64,000 nucleotides of DNA from NCBI GenBank assembly GCA_965153455.1, contig OZ234498.1:6448001-6512000 (forward strand), in the 5' to 3' direction. Under the pieces are notes generated by a model. That model made no database searches, had not been told where the DNA came from, and was given only the letters and a program-made list of their open reading frames with translations. Made by a program: the position numbers and the translations under genes. This document shows, piece by piece, positions 34,790-48,300 of this stretch; within the stretch, counting starts at the first letter, position 1, and the number at the start of each line of letters is the position of its first letter. The DNA comes from Sphagnum compactum (Eukaryota > Bryophyta > Sphagnopsida > Sphagnales).

Positions 34790-35290
34790 GAAATGTGACT
34801 AAAATTACAATACCCACATATGGGCCATAAAATATCCATTGAATTTTGGGACGAGACTTGTAATGTCCACATTTGCTCGCATTTGGGTGAAATTTTTTGC
34901 ATTGGTTGGTGTGGTCTTTTGAATTTCAAATGGGATTTTTCATATGTGAGTATTGCATTTTGGGATTGGGTCTTCAACTACCAAAATATTGCAATAAACC
35001 AAAATCCCATAAGCTAGGTTGTAACCAAAATCCCATAACTACCAAAATATGCAATATCCACATATGGTTATTAAAATATGCATTGGATTTTTGGGCTAAA
35101 CTTATAATACCTACATTTGGGTGGGAAATTAAGGGTTAGTTTTTTTTACCAAACTTGCAATTCTTGAATTTTGATCATAAAATATACATTGGTTGTTGTG
35201 GTCTATTGCATTTTGGATTAGGTTTTCAACTTTGAGCAATAATTCCAAAATATGCAATATTGACATCTAGTAATTGAGGAAATCGTAATA
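34790..35290. repeat. Degenerate tandem repeats, A+T-rich
   Basis: Diverged units share the phrases GCAATAYCCACATATGG, TAAAATATNCATTGRATTTT and ATACCTACATTTGGGTG, at about 34805-34990, 35045-35130 and 35150-35285. Within this, AACCAAAATCCCATAA is repeated at 34997-35012 and 35023-35038. Unit length is irregular, so this is an old array. Confidence 0.55.
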
Positions 35291-35321
35291 TTGGGATAAT
35301 TTAATGCCTATGTATGCAAAT

Positions 35322-35336
35322 CCCCCCCCCCCCCCC
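35322..35336. repeat. C15 homopolymer run
   Basis: Fifteen consecutive C residues in otherwise A+T-rich DNA, followed 20 bases later by a C8 run. The exact length may be affected by sequencing. Confidence 0.8.
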
Positions 35337-35814
35337 ATATGAGTATGTGAAAATTCCCCCCCAAAATCCAACCTAAATTTGGTTTTAATTAGTATGAAAG
35401 TGTAAAACGTCATAAATGTTTGTTGTCTCTTTATCTCTAAATCTATTGCCTATCGTTTAATTAAATTGTATACTTATTGTTTAAGTAAATTAAGTGCATT
35501 ATGCATTCAAATTGGAGGTGGAGGTTGGAACCAATGCTGAAAAATTGTTCATGATTGCAAGGGTGACCACTTTTTTGGTGACATTAATGAATTGTGATTT
35601 AAACATGTATAGCCACATTCCAATTAAACCCTTACAAGATTGTGATTATAGGTAAAAAAATCTTACAAAACAACTAATTTATGCTAGAATAATGTGTTTA
35701 TTATTCAAATTTTTTACATAGGTTATTCTAAGTTGTGTTATGCATTATTAGACTTGAAGAAGGTTGTGATTTCTGCCTATTTTAATGTGATGATTTACAT
35801 TGAGTTTGAGCTCT

Positions 35815-36760
35815 TTAACTATTAGCTTGTGTCGCAACCCTAGCCTTGGGCTCGCGACCAAAGCAAAGGCTTACAAGGGTGTGGGCCAAGAGCGAAGCCC
35901 GGGAGTCACATCTCGTGCTCCCGGGAGTGTAGGAGAGTGTGAGGGAATGACCCCTCACACTCCCAAGGGAGCTCCCACTTTGGGATTTGAAGTCCCAATG
36001 GACTCCCAAATTTTCAGAGAACGATTGCAGGGGTCAAAACCTAATGGATTGAAGAGTTTTTTATATCATTGGAAAGCTCTTGGAATGTAGATGTCTATAA
36101 TGGGCTTGCATGATCCATCTGGACACTTCAAACACAAGTTATGGCCAAAAGAAGGGCCAAGAGTCAAATTGACAAATTGACTCCCAACCACTAAAAGTCG
36201 GGAATCGTCCCGATTTCCTTGCGTGCAGGTGACGTGCAACATAATGTTGAAAAGCTCTTGATAAGGGCTACAACTTTGCTTCAGACCTCATCTCAATCGG
36301 AGGTCTGCATGCAAAGTTATGGGGCCCCAAAGTTGTGGGAGTCCCAGATGTGGGAATTTCGGGACTCCCACTTGGGAGTCCCGAGACAAAATGCCGTTTG
36401 GGTGCTGGTCCCATGGCTAGGCACATGGTATACCATAAAGGTGGTGGCTTCCTCCAAGTCCGGGCCATGGTGAGTCTTGTGAGTCCGAGTTTACTCGTGG
36501 CTCGTCCTAGCACCAAAAATGTTCCAGCTATGCACTAACCAACTTGTTATTTGGTTTGTGCAGGTTTATGTGAGTGCTTGATTACTTGTCATTCTTTCTA
36601 GTCTCCTCCCGGAGCTCTAGCACGCCCTTTTACCCTCAAAGTGCTGCGAGCCAGGGAGCGTGCCCCAACTTTTTACTCTTCCACTATTTTCACCTCAGAC
36701 TCACATTTGAATCTATGAAAGAACTTGGGAGCATGTTAGCTCGTGTATTTTATTAACTAA
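35815..36760. repeat. GC-richer repeat-like island with GGGAGTCC palindromes
   Basis: Base composition rises sharply compared with both flanks. The words GGGAGTCC and GGACTCCC occur repeatedly, and at 36359-36384 they form a near-perfect palindrome with 12-bp arms and a 2-base centre. Two phrases containing AAAGCTCTTG (near 36074 and 36251) recur about 180 bases apart. No coding domain is recognised in the frames here. This may be a solo LTR or a non-autonomous retroelement, but LTR boundaries and target duplications were not found. Confidence 0.45.
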
Positions 36761-36769
36761 GTTTTTTTT

Positions 36770-39345
36770 AATTAAGATTTTTTGCTTTATTTTCCTTGTT
36801 TGCATTAGAATTTATTTATTTATCTCTTCAACTGGATTCATTGTTATTAGTTTACACAACTTTAACACAAAGCAACATTAATGTTACCAAAGAGAATTAC
36901 AATTTACAAAACTCTAATATTTGTTTTAGATTTCTCCCATTATAGTCACATTTACAAAAAAAAGCTTTGCGAATATTTTGTGCTACTAACGAGTGTGATA
37001 ATGACTCTAAAGAACAATGTTTCTTATTAAATGGATGATTACCAAAAAATGTGACATAAACAAGACTGTGACTAAAATGGGCGTGATTATAATTGGACCT
37101 GCATTTGAGGCTAACATTTTATTGTCATCAAGGGCTCGATTACTAAAATAGTAATCAACAAATTCTTTGCAATACCTTCATTCTAGGTTATAACTTCATC
37201 GGTCGACATTGACAACCCTCAAGTATGAGGATGGATGGGTAAGTAGGGCCAAGATGGAGGGTAGTATGTAGTTTGAGGTCAGAGTTGAGAAAAAAACTAG
37301 GGGAATGAAGAACCAAAGGGAAAAAAAAAAACAGAGTAAAATGTCAGCACCAAAAAGTTTGACTAGGGTACCATGGTGATCAACACAAGTCCATGAACTA
37401 AACAAAAAAGTTCCCACCCCATCCAGTGGACAGAACAGACTTAGTGTGCTAGTGGGTGCTGGTTCACTACAGTAGTTTCTTATGTGCTTTGTTGGCACAA
37501 TTGATCTCACTTTCACAAATTGAGCCTCCAAAAATTTGAGCAATATACCTCTTCATGCAAGCTAAACCCTAAACCCTAAAATTCATGCCATTTAGGTGCT
37601 ATCTCCATTTCTGGGTCCTCTTGGTCCAGCATTTAAAGTGAATGGACCCAATTTCAATCTCTTGGTTGATAAGAGTTTGCTTGACTTCATCTTTTTATTG
37701 GTCTCAGTTCTGTTCACTGCTGACTCCGGAGCTAAACTCTTTCGTTCCTTCCCTTCAACCCCCCACTCTTCAAAAACAAAACCAGAAGCTTCAACTTCTA
37801 TAATGTACATTTCAAACATACACATGCTTGTAGCTGCAGATTTTTGGACTCCATTTCAACCATACAACGGCAAAACACACACTTCTCTTTGTGAATCAAA
37901 GCATTACTAGGGGTAGCAATCTGGTGTACAAAAGAAGGGAGGTTATTTACTAAATAGAGAACCATGACCAAAATTCATTGACTAATTCCAAAGAGATCTC
38001 AATATTTTCACATTCCAAAAACCAAAGAACCCACAAAGAGTCTTCAAATATTAAAAGCCTTACTAAGAAAGGGCTTACAAAAGTTAAAACAAAGCCAGAA
38101 ATTACAAGCCTTGGACATTCAAGTTTCCAATCTTAGAATTTATGTTTAGAGCAAACCCATAAATTCTTTCATGACATTTTGAGTTTCCAACCTTGTGCTC
38201 CACAATTCTGGTGGCCAGGCTGAAATCAGTGCACAAAACAGAAAGATAAAGACGCAATCATCAAACTATAGGTGAATTTTTTCCTCAATGCCATGGAACA
38301 AATAAACAATAAAGAGTTGGGATGGCAGGATCTCAATCTTCTTTCTTTCTTTATTTCTTCACCATCGTTGCATTACTCCTTAACTGCATTCTGTATATCC
38401 TGCACAATCTACCTAAGGAGCTTAAGCTAATCAAGATAAAAAAATGGAAATTTGAAAAGATCAAAGACATCAATTTGTCCTTGTTGCAGCTTCCAAGAAA
38501 TCAAAATGGATCCCTGGTCCTTATGAAAGGATTTTGGCTGGAGTGTTCACCATGAATCAACAGTGCCTCTTTCCTTGAGGGCCTCACTGCCAAGTGTTCC
38601 AGGGACTTGATTCTGGGTTGGGTTTCATAGGCTCTCTGGTGCTGAAATTTAGGTCCAAAAGGAAGCTAATGAAGTGTCATTCTCTGATGACTCCATTCTC
38701 CCATAGCGTCTGGACCTCCTTCATCTCCAAAGCAAGTGATGCACTGGAGTAATGATCCTACACTTTAATCATTGGAAGTTGCTATGCGAATGTATGAAAT
38801 ACAATTGAGCGTCATCCTCCAATCTCTATCCTTCACCTGAGGATCTTCACTTTGTTGAAGAGACCAATAACAAGATAAAGATTCATTCAAAGCCAAGCTA
38901 GAACCCCCATAACTCCAACTCAGACCTCAGTTCCTTGTTTGTAGAGTGGACAAAAGAAGGGGACTCTTTTGCAATCAATTGTCAAATGGGCGATAATCAC
39001 CACAAAACAAAGCAAATGGATATAAAAAGACAAGAATTGTGAATTGACTCTGCTCTAGTTCATCTACACTATAACCTACTATCCAATTTGGACAATTCAA
39101 TACTGCTGCATGTGTGTTTGACCTTTGCACACCTTAGCAGATCCCAAATGACAACTCTATAAACAAAGTAGAATATTACAAATGCAAAAAGAGAATGACC
39201 TCACCTGTTGATGCCATGGATACTTGAAGTGCTTGAAGAAGTGAAGACCTGCTCTTTGGCTCATGACATGCACAATGAAAGCCAAGTGCTAACTGTCAGC
39301 TGATTGCTGGCATTCTCCTTGCAGCACATTAAGATCTTACATTTA
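36770..39345. other. Intergenic region downstream of the VPS13-like gene
   Basis: A+T-rich DNA, whose right part should hold the 3' untranslated region of the minus-strand VPS13-like gene. It includes a telomere-like stretch CTAAACCCTAAACCCTAAA at 37562-37580, a motif also used in plant promoters. Frames such as 38322-38555 show no recognised domain. Confidence 0.45.
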
Positions 39346-42300
39346 TTATCTGCTCCAAAGAAAACTGCTCCTTGGCACAGCTCTGCGTAATAAAGGAATC
39401 CACTTCTGCCAAGCAGTCTCCTCCAGCTGTGCATAAAGCTGCAGCCCATCTTTGGAATTGGACAAAGTTGAACTGTGTCTTTCTCGTAGACTGCCACCTT
39501 CAGCACTGTATATAGTCAAAGTGTGAGTCACAGAGTCCTCATCTATGTCCATGGCTGACAAGAAGATGCTGGCTGTTTCCAGACTGCCGCCATCTTCTAA
39601 AGCTCTAATGGCCCTGTCACTGAGGAGTAGTACTGGTCTCCGCAATGTTCTTGGACTCTGGTCCATTCCATTTGTGTACACAAGTGACATGACATCTGTG
39701 TGTGCCATGTACCTAGCCACCACCAAACTTGTGAGTGGTTAGGCATCTCTAGATCTTTCACATTCCTTGGACAGGAGGAAGAGGGCAACAATTTCCTACA
39801 AACCAGGCAGTCTTGAAGCAAAATGCAGCAGAGCATAAGTCTAGACTATCTTCAACCTGTCTGCACTGTGAAAACAGGGCTCCCAAAAGACATACCTCTC
39901 TGTTGTGCCTAAAAGAATTTGTTTCTGGAAACGTAGCCGTGAGCTTCGAGTTGAGATCAATGGTGCACAACTCTGCTGCTCATTACCACTGTTATGGGTC
40001 TCAGATGCTTCAACTGAGATACTGGATTTGGAGACTGCCCCTGAAGTGCCGATGAGACCCTGTGATGTGTGAGCTACAAGCTGAAGTGCTCCGCTTACAG
40101 GTCCTGCAACAGCTCCTACCAGCCCCTGCAAACCAAGTTACCTCTTTAGATTACATTTTGATATACATTTCCAGATGTGTCCAGCTGAAGCACTGTAGAA
40201 TACATACCTTTCCCACTCCCAGAAGGAAGTTCGACCGTCCTCCTGTTGCTGCCCTCATAGGTGTAAGAATAATGCCAGAAACTCCTCGAGCTACACCTTG
40301 ACCTAACCCAATCCATCCTCTAGAAAAACTGTTACCTACTGGAGGAGCTGATGGAACATCAGAGTATGTCAACTCCAGCACTTGAGCGAGAGTCAAAGCA
40401 AAGCCTGCAAGTGAGGTAAAAGTCCACACAGAAATATGTCGGACCAGAGAGAATCCCCCTGCACCCAGACCAAATAGAAAACCATGGGGCCCATGCTGGA
40501 TACCTTGAACTGGTAGCCTGAGTAGATCATTTAACCCTGCCTGTAAACTTTTGACTAGACCAGTAACATTGAAGAGAATGTCCATAGACCCCAACACACT
40601 GGGAGCATTCAAGACACACTGGGTAGCATAGTGCGCTAGTAGACCTCGCACCAAAACTACCAATGGAAACTTCACTCCAGTTACACTAAAGGCTGACAAC
40701 ACCACTGGTGCTTGATGGATGTTAACCACAACAGGGCGAGCAATACGCAGAGTCACAAAAAACTCCAAGTCTTGCACCTGAAAGCTTTCCACGTGGAACT
40801 GAGGTTCCAATAGGAAGAACTCCCTAAAGTGGTCTGGTGCATCACCGATCTGCCTGCCTGTTTCCTTCATTGCAGAGGATGTGCCTAAACGATCTTGAGT
40901 GGCACTGCTACTCAGGCGTCGCCCAAGAGCGAAAGATGCATTGTCAATGTTAACAGTCAAGGGCATCAATGTCACATGTAGCTTTTGGAGCCACAATGGA
41001 AAACATGCTTCCATTTCATCTGTTCCTTTATAAAGCTCCAACATCACTCTCAGACCTTGCTTGTCCACAACATTCTTCCATGGCTGCTGCTGTTGAACTA
41101 CAGATGAAGAAACACCTGTAGTTATTAAAACAGGTAACTCAGATTCTTGCAACTGTATGTCCACCTGTAATAATGCAGCTGTCAGAAGCATCTTGTGCAC
41201 AGACACACCTGGTACTCCTGGAAGAGCTGACATCTTCAAATGACGAGAAACTCTACATGATAGCTTCTCTATAGTTGCAAAACAGACTTCATCACTTACA
41301 GAAGCCGTTTGTCTCTCTCCCCTATGTTGCCTCAACCCAGACAAATCTGGACCCCTCAAAGTTTGAAGGTCATCATCCAATACTGACAGCCTGAGCTTCT
41401 CAATGTCAGCAATGATATTGATGTCAGTGATGTTAGCTACCTTGCTGATGAACTTTGTGGGCAAGACTACTTCAGCTTTCTCCTGAAATGGTGAGATGTG
41501 CACAAAAAAGGTGGGTCCCAGCTGCTCCACTCTAACAGACAAAACCACAGACCCATCAAGTGCAGCTTCATACTTCATTGTCTTCTGCAAGGTCACATCC
41601 AAAGGCTTTGACCAGACATGACCCATAACCCTAATGCAGATCTCTATTGTCTTCCTTTGCTCCTGCTTGGAGCTAGATAGGAAAAGCTCATCAAGGTTCT
41701 CAAATGGGTCACTGTCTTGTGCATCTAGGCCTGTGAGATCACATTCCAGTTTGGCATAGCTCATTACCCTCAGAACTGAGGAATCGTTCGTCCCCTCTTT
41801 GACTTCCAGTTGCCACTCCGTGTCATTCAGAATAACGAAGGGAGGCTGAGGGTCTCTATGAATCAGAAGATGAGTTTGCCCATCTACTGACACCAAACTG
41901 TAGGTGAGCATCATGATGTGGGCCCTGTTGTTCCCAAGTGAAAACATGACACGACTTTGTTGTGTCATTTTATCCAAGTCAATACAATCTGACCAAATAT
42001 AGTCAACCCCAAGTGTATGAGAAGAAGGTTCATCACTCTTCTGCAATTCTGGTGTCCCATAATCAATTGGTTCTGACTTTGCACTACCCAACAAAGAAAT
42101 CCTCTGTTCCAAATGCTGTTCGAATGACTGGCAATCTCCAGTCAGAGCTGAAGATTGAAATCTGTGTACAGGAACCATTGGGTCACGTAATGAAGAGATT
42201 AGTAGCCCAATGGTTACTTGAGGTTTAGGACTTGGAGTGCCAGTGTTTATCCACCAAGCTTCCATGGGAGCAAGTTTTGACCTATCTGGACAGTCCCAAA

Positions 42301-45300
42301 AGCTGGAGCTGGACAAACCCCTATACCAAAAACGGAGTGAATGGCCAGAGAAATTGGAGACAAGCATCAAAGGGTAGATAGACAGATGACAACACATGCA
42401 CGCTTCAGTGTCATCTTCAACATTGTACCTGCAAGAGAATCAGTTTTGTCAGGTTTTCAACATGATCAGCACATTTGAGACACAGAAGTTGTGAAGAAAG
42501 CACAAAACAACACCTTGGAAATTGAATTCTTTCTTGTCAGAGGTACTCACAAAGTAATTTGAGTCTGAAGAAGAAAACAGAAAGACTGGTTACTTGCCCC
42601 CACCATTACTTCTTGAATTGAGTCAGTTTCCACTTCTATGGGCATTGACCACAACCACTCTTTTAATGCGTTCTTCTCGTGGTTCTCTATTGTTTGTGCC
42701 ACACAATCTTCTGCAAAAGTGTGCTGAAGTTGGTCCTCAACTGTCATGCCTATACAAACTTTCTTCCCACACTGTTGCCCAGGTAGACCTTGTAAGGAGA
42801 ATGCTGATTTTTCACCTGAGGATGCCCAGGCAGCAAGAGGCGCTTCAGGTGGCAACCGAGCATCCCTCACAGCCATTGCCAGAGGTAAATAATTATGGAA
42901 CACTGCCATTGGCACAAAAGATATAAGGATTGTGGGTAGACCATCTCTGTAAAAACTTGTCCTCAATATGCAGCTGAATCCCTGCAACACCCCAAGCCAC
43001 AGGATTAATCCTGCAACCGTCTCATAACAAAGTCATTCTATCACATTTAAAGCCTTGCAAATGATCCCAACCTGAGAGTGTCAGTCCATTAGAATGGCAG
43101 CACACAAACAGGAGCTCACCACATGTCCTGTGTTTGGAGAAGAAAACGTCAGAACATTATGAGATCCTACAGGGGGAAGCTCTTGATATGTGATATCAAA
43201 TCTGGTTCCCACTCGAAAGATGCTTGCAGTTAAAAGTATCGGCCTTGTCTTCAATCTCTCTTCATCTCTTCTTATTTGGGCCAAAACTACCCCAGCATTG
43301 TCCAATGCTTCTCCCACAGAGCTACTCTCTGGGGTGCAATTTGGTGTGCCCCTTCCATCAATCCATGATGTCCCAGGCTCATCTGAAGCTTTTTCAGACT
43401 TTGTAATACTGGCCAACACATACTGCCGGCCTGACATAGTGACACTCAGAGGTGTCTCCTCATCGTGGTGGAGTTCTTGTGAAACCACATCTGAGCCTTG
43501 CAACCCAACTTGAAGATGCAAGGATCGGAACAGGCTGTTTTGCACATAAAAAAGAGGCCAAAGAACCACACTTGACTGCCCTGTGAAATCACCTTCTGAT
43601 CCTCGATGTTCTAAACATAGGAGTGGTGATGATTGTGGGACCATTCCACCACTCCTCTTCCACTCTACACATTCATTCTTCAAAAGCAGCTTAATGGAGG
43701 AGCATCTCAATTCTTCCAGAGGTGCCCAAGTAGACCAGCCATTAATGCCTTCAATCAACACACTCATTGTCACTTGTTTCATTGATTGTCTCACCAAAGT
43801 TGTCGCAAACATGATCTCCATCCCTGACATTTGTCTTTTGCTTGGGGAAAGCTGTAGAAACAGTTCTCCTTCACTCACAACAGGAGCAGCCTCTTCATTT
43901 GACCCACCTGTGAAGTTAGTTCCTGGAATTGAAGTCAAAAGGATATCCAGAAATTTGGTGGGAAACAACCCGCAGATCCGAATCTTTAGCACACTGGAGG
44001 TCATATTGGTCAACCGGAAGCTTGGTCGGATAACAACTTTTGTACGTCCAGGTTGTGAGCACCGTGCTTCCACTACAACACAAATTGCTGTGGTTGGGTC
44101 TAAAAGAAGTCGCCGCTGATAAACACCTTCTTTCTCAATCTCAATCGGGTCACACCACCATTTTTGTGGGTCTGGCACTGTTCTCTCCTTACCATTACTC
44201 AGTGTATGATTTGCACCCACTGAAAAACTACGGATCTCAAGCTTCCTCTCAGCTAATGGAGATAGTTTAGGAGGGGAGTGCCAAGCATACTGGTGGCACC
44301 CTCCCTGGCTAATTGCAATCAGTTCTTCTGAACCTGTTTGTCGGAAGACCAGATCAATAGGACATGCATTCTCTATGGTAAAGGCAAACTGTCCAAGTTT
44401 GTCAACTCCGCTTTGTAGATGCTTGGTGTCCATGCTGCCCTGAGACTCAGAATCAGCAGGCACCAATGTAGAGTCTCCAGGTGATAAAAGATGGCCTATT
44501 CGAGAGGACTCTTGCAGGATAGACTTCTGGAGGTGTAAAGTCAGCTTTCCTCTTGTTTGTAACCACAAGCAGTATCCTGGTACAGTGGGAGGGTGACGAA
44601 CCTCATGTGGTGCCAAGCTTGTGTCACAAAACAGCTGGGATTCTAGCTCATCTTTGGTAGCCACGTTCACCTTCATATCAGCAGGTGAAACGGAGCAACT
44701 ACTTAGCTGCAGACTTGTTTCAACGGGTTCCAACAGCAACTCCTGTACATGACAGCAGAAAAGGTATTTGTAAAAGCCTTTCACTGGTCATAGTCCTATG
44801 GCCTCAAACCCAGTTTGCAAGTAGAAGAAACATCAAAACAAACAAGTGGCACAAGCATCCACAAGACATAAGGAAAAGGGGGAAGAAAAAATAAAAATGA
44901 AAAGTCACAAAGACTGAATACTGTCCTCTTGTCTTGACACGATGAGGCTAATACACTCTCCCATTACTGCATGCATTTGGTAAGTGCTCAAAGCATGACA
45001 TTGCCCAGAATTTAATCACAACTGTAAGCAGGCAATTCAGGTCATGAAGTTGAGTCCTCAAGCACTCCTTGAAGAGAGATGGAGAGTCAGAGAATGAAAG
45101 CTTGGTGAGTCAAAAGAAAAGTGATGCATACATGAGTATAGGTAGCCATATCGGTGTACTCAGCCAAGAGAACACCTGTGGTTGCAAGAGTCCATAAACC
45201 TGAGTTCCAAAAGTGATAACCCACATGAAACTGGGATCCCTGTGCTGCAGCTGCCTCAGTATCATCCCAGCCTTCAACCAAACTAAACCGCACTTCTTCA

Positions 45301-48300
45301 GCCTTGAAATCCACCAGCATAAAAGGAAGTAATGCTGGTATATCACCCAAGGGAGGTTGACCTGTTGTGGTTCTATTGACTTGCAAAAGCTTCAAAATGT
45401 TTGTTGCAGGCAGTGGTCGGATCTTGCTTGAGGAAGAGGTTGGGAGACCACTAGGAGGTAGGAACCATGATAGTCGCCATTCTTCTGCAATAATGTTTGA
45501 GAAGGGCTCAATCTGATACTTCAGCTCCCCTTCTCTAGCAACCAAAAGAGGGGCAGCATCCACAAACACTCCAGTGACTTGGTCAAAGAAAGAGAGCTGG
45601 AAGATAGCAGTTGTGTCAACTGAGAGGCCTGGAACTTCACTGAAGAGCTGCTCACTGATCAACACCTCCCTGATAGACCGTGGGTATGGGTACCTATGCA
45701 ACAGCACAACAGTTAGTCTTTCAGCAGTTCAGTGTGTAAAATATAGCACAAAAGGATTTTAGATGTCAAAGACTGTTATCAAAGACTCCAAGCAATGGAA
45801 GCATCAAAACTGGTCTTTACACCATGCTTTAATTTTCTGAAAGGACATCCCTTTGGTGACAGCTTGGTGTTAGATTTGTTGCTTTGCAAGTACAAGGTTC
45901 AAAGTCGTAGTTTCTAGGAGGTACCTGCACACTAACCCCTTATAACCAACAACAGTTTCTCCCTTCATCTTCTTCCTCTAAGCTCCATAAGCCCCTAACT
46001 TTCACCAGTTCAGAGCCAAAGGTTCTCAGTAGTACTTCCACCAGGGCTATCCCCACCTAAAGTAGCACCTAATAGCAGCTCTAGGGTAATGCTCAAACAT
46101 AGTGCACCCTACCTCCAACAAATCCAACCACCACTTCCACTGCGGTTCTGATCAGACCCATCGCCCCAATTGATCTCCCCCTTTCCCAAATGCTGGTTCT
46201 GGCTGCTGGACTTCTGGAACACTCCGGTACGAAGGTCATCTGTTGTGCTCTCTTGTGAAGAAAGGCATTGCCGTAAAGGCCATGTTGCACTCCAACCATC
46301 AAGCAATGAGCTCAGGACTGCAAGTGCAATAGACAGTCGTGCCATGCACACATTTAAAGTTAAGCTTTGGGCAGTAAATGATAGCAATATTGGCCCAGGG
46401 CATCCAAGAAGTCTCCCAACAACATGTATGTCAGATGGTGGAATCAGAATAGCTGGAGCAGCAAATCTTGGTCCTGCCACTGCCATCTTCCATCCTACAA
46501 GTGAGACATCAATGTTCTGGACCTTGAGCTTGTTGGGATCCATCACTCCTGGTGTTGAACCATCATGGACTCCCAGATATCTTCGAGCATCAGAACCTGT
46601 TGAATTGTCCAGAATGCCAACAAAGTAGTCTGAAGTAAAGACAAGCTCAGCAGTTTCTTGTATGCTAAAAAGTGGGAGCACATGAAGACGGCCAGCACGC
46701 GCCACAATACGGAGGTTCCCTGTTACTGGAAGCACATCTACCCCTGCTACAGGCGTCACATGCTTACGCCGCTCCCAAATTACTGTAATAATCTGCCAAA
46801 CACCACACCCATACATTAACATACTGAACACAAACCTACCCAAAAATAAGCCAAAAAGAGAAGAGAAAGAAATTGGATATTGACCTCCTCAATCACACGT
46901 GAATCCATGTACCAATCCAGTGGTGAAAGCTCTATAAGACCAGTTGATAATCCTTGTGTCCCTACACTCCATGTTATTTCAAGAATCGGTGAAGCTTCTG
47001 TCCCTTCTTCACACACTCCCCGTTTAATGAGAGGAAAAATATGCACCAAGCTGTCGTCTTGCTTGGTACCTTTCAGAAGATCTTCTCCTTTAGAAAGATC
47101 ACTGCCTTGTACTCTACTGGTGGACATCTGAAGGTGGATAACTCGTAGCTTTCGCTGGTCTGAAATCTCAGACTGGTCCTGTGGAAAGCAAGTTCTGAAA
47201 CCAAGATTGGAGTTGCTGTGTGAGGGGTTCACCCTCTTTATTGTGAGTGTGCTCATACTTGCACCTTCAACAGCAATTATAAGCTTTGAGGATTCCTTGC
47301 CCACACCTTCCAAGCTCTCTGTCAAGCCATCCCTCCAAAGGCCCAGTCTAACAAAGATCCTGGCAATCTGTAAACTGCTATCCATTTTTATTCTCTGGGC
47401 TGAGATAGATTGTGTCTTGTTTTCATTGTGATGCATCTCAGACTGATTATCACAGTCAATAGAATCACATGATGACAAAATCTGAACTGGTCGTATACTG
47501 TAGAAATTCTTGGCAAATTCATAGAGCCAAACATAATGATGCCGTGGAATGTCAAGCACAACATCTTTGATGTCCAAAGCCAGCTTCTGTTCATTCAAAG
47601 TGACAAACAAAAAAGGTCTCAACACGAAAGCAATGATTCATGAAAGATGATGACCAAATGCTCTAAACCTGAAGATGCAAGCATATCTGGCCAAAAATCT
47701 GGCCTTTGTCTATGAGATCCATCTGCTAAGCTACATACAATCAAAAATCAAATAGAAGAATATCATGCCAGGCACAATGTAAACAGTGTCTAGGTCTGGT
47801 GTAAGAAAACCTTTGAAATAACTTGTGGAGGGAAAGGCTGTTGACTGCTGATGACATCATGAGCTTGTTCAGATAAGCAATAAACTCCAGAGACACAGAT
47901 AATGCTCTCACCTACATTCCTCATTGCACACATCCTCAGTGAACGACCCTTCTCCTGCAACACAGCCATTAGTTCACAAAACCACTCAATGTCTCTGACC
48001 AGACAACCATGTACAGGGAGCCAGTTTACAAGATGTTCAAAATGCAGAAGCTAACTAGCCTTAACTTTGCCAACATAGTTATTATACTTGGCGTTCCCCA
48101 TCTGCATTCAACTGGCAACATCTTGATTCAGGAAAATGTGACCCAGGCCTTGAACATTCTTTGTAGGAAGACAGGCACTCCGCACAATCCAATAAATGCA
48201 AAAAGTAGATACACTCAAACATAAGGGGAGAGTGGCGTACCAGAACAGCACCAAGGTCAATGTACCCTAGTGACAGCTCTATTTGCCTAAGACTCGCATG

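Noticed and set aside
38322-38555. Plus-strand 77-residue frame with a hydrophobic start
   Set aside because: It has no homology that I recognise and lies in A+T-rich DNA antisense to the expected 3' flank of the VPS13-like gene.
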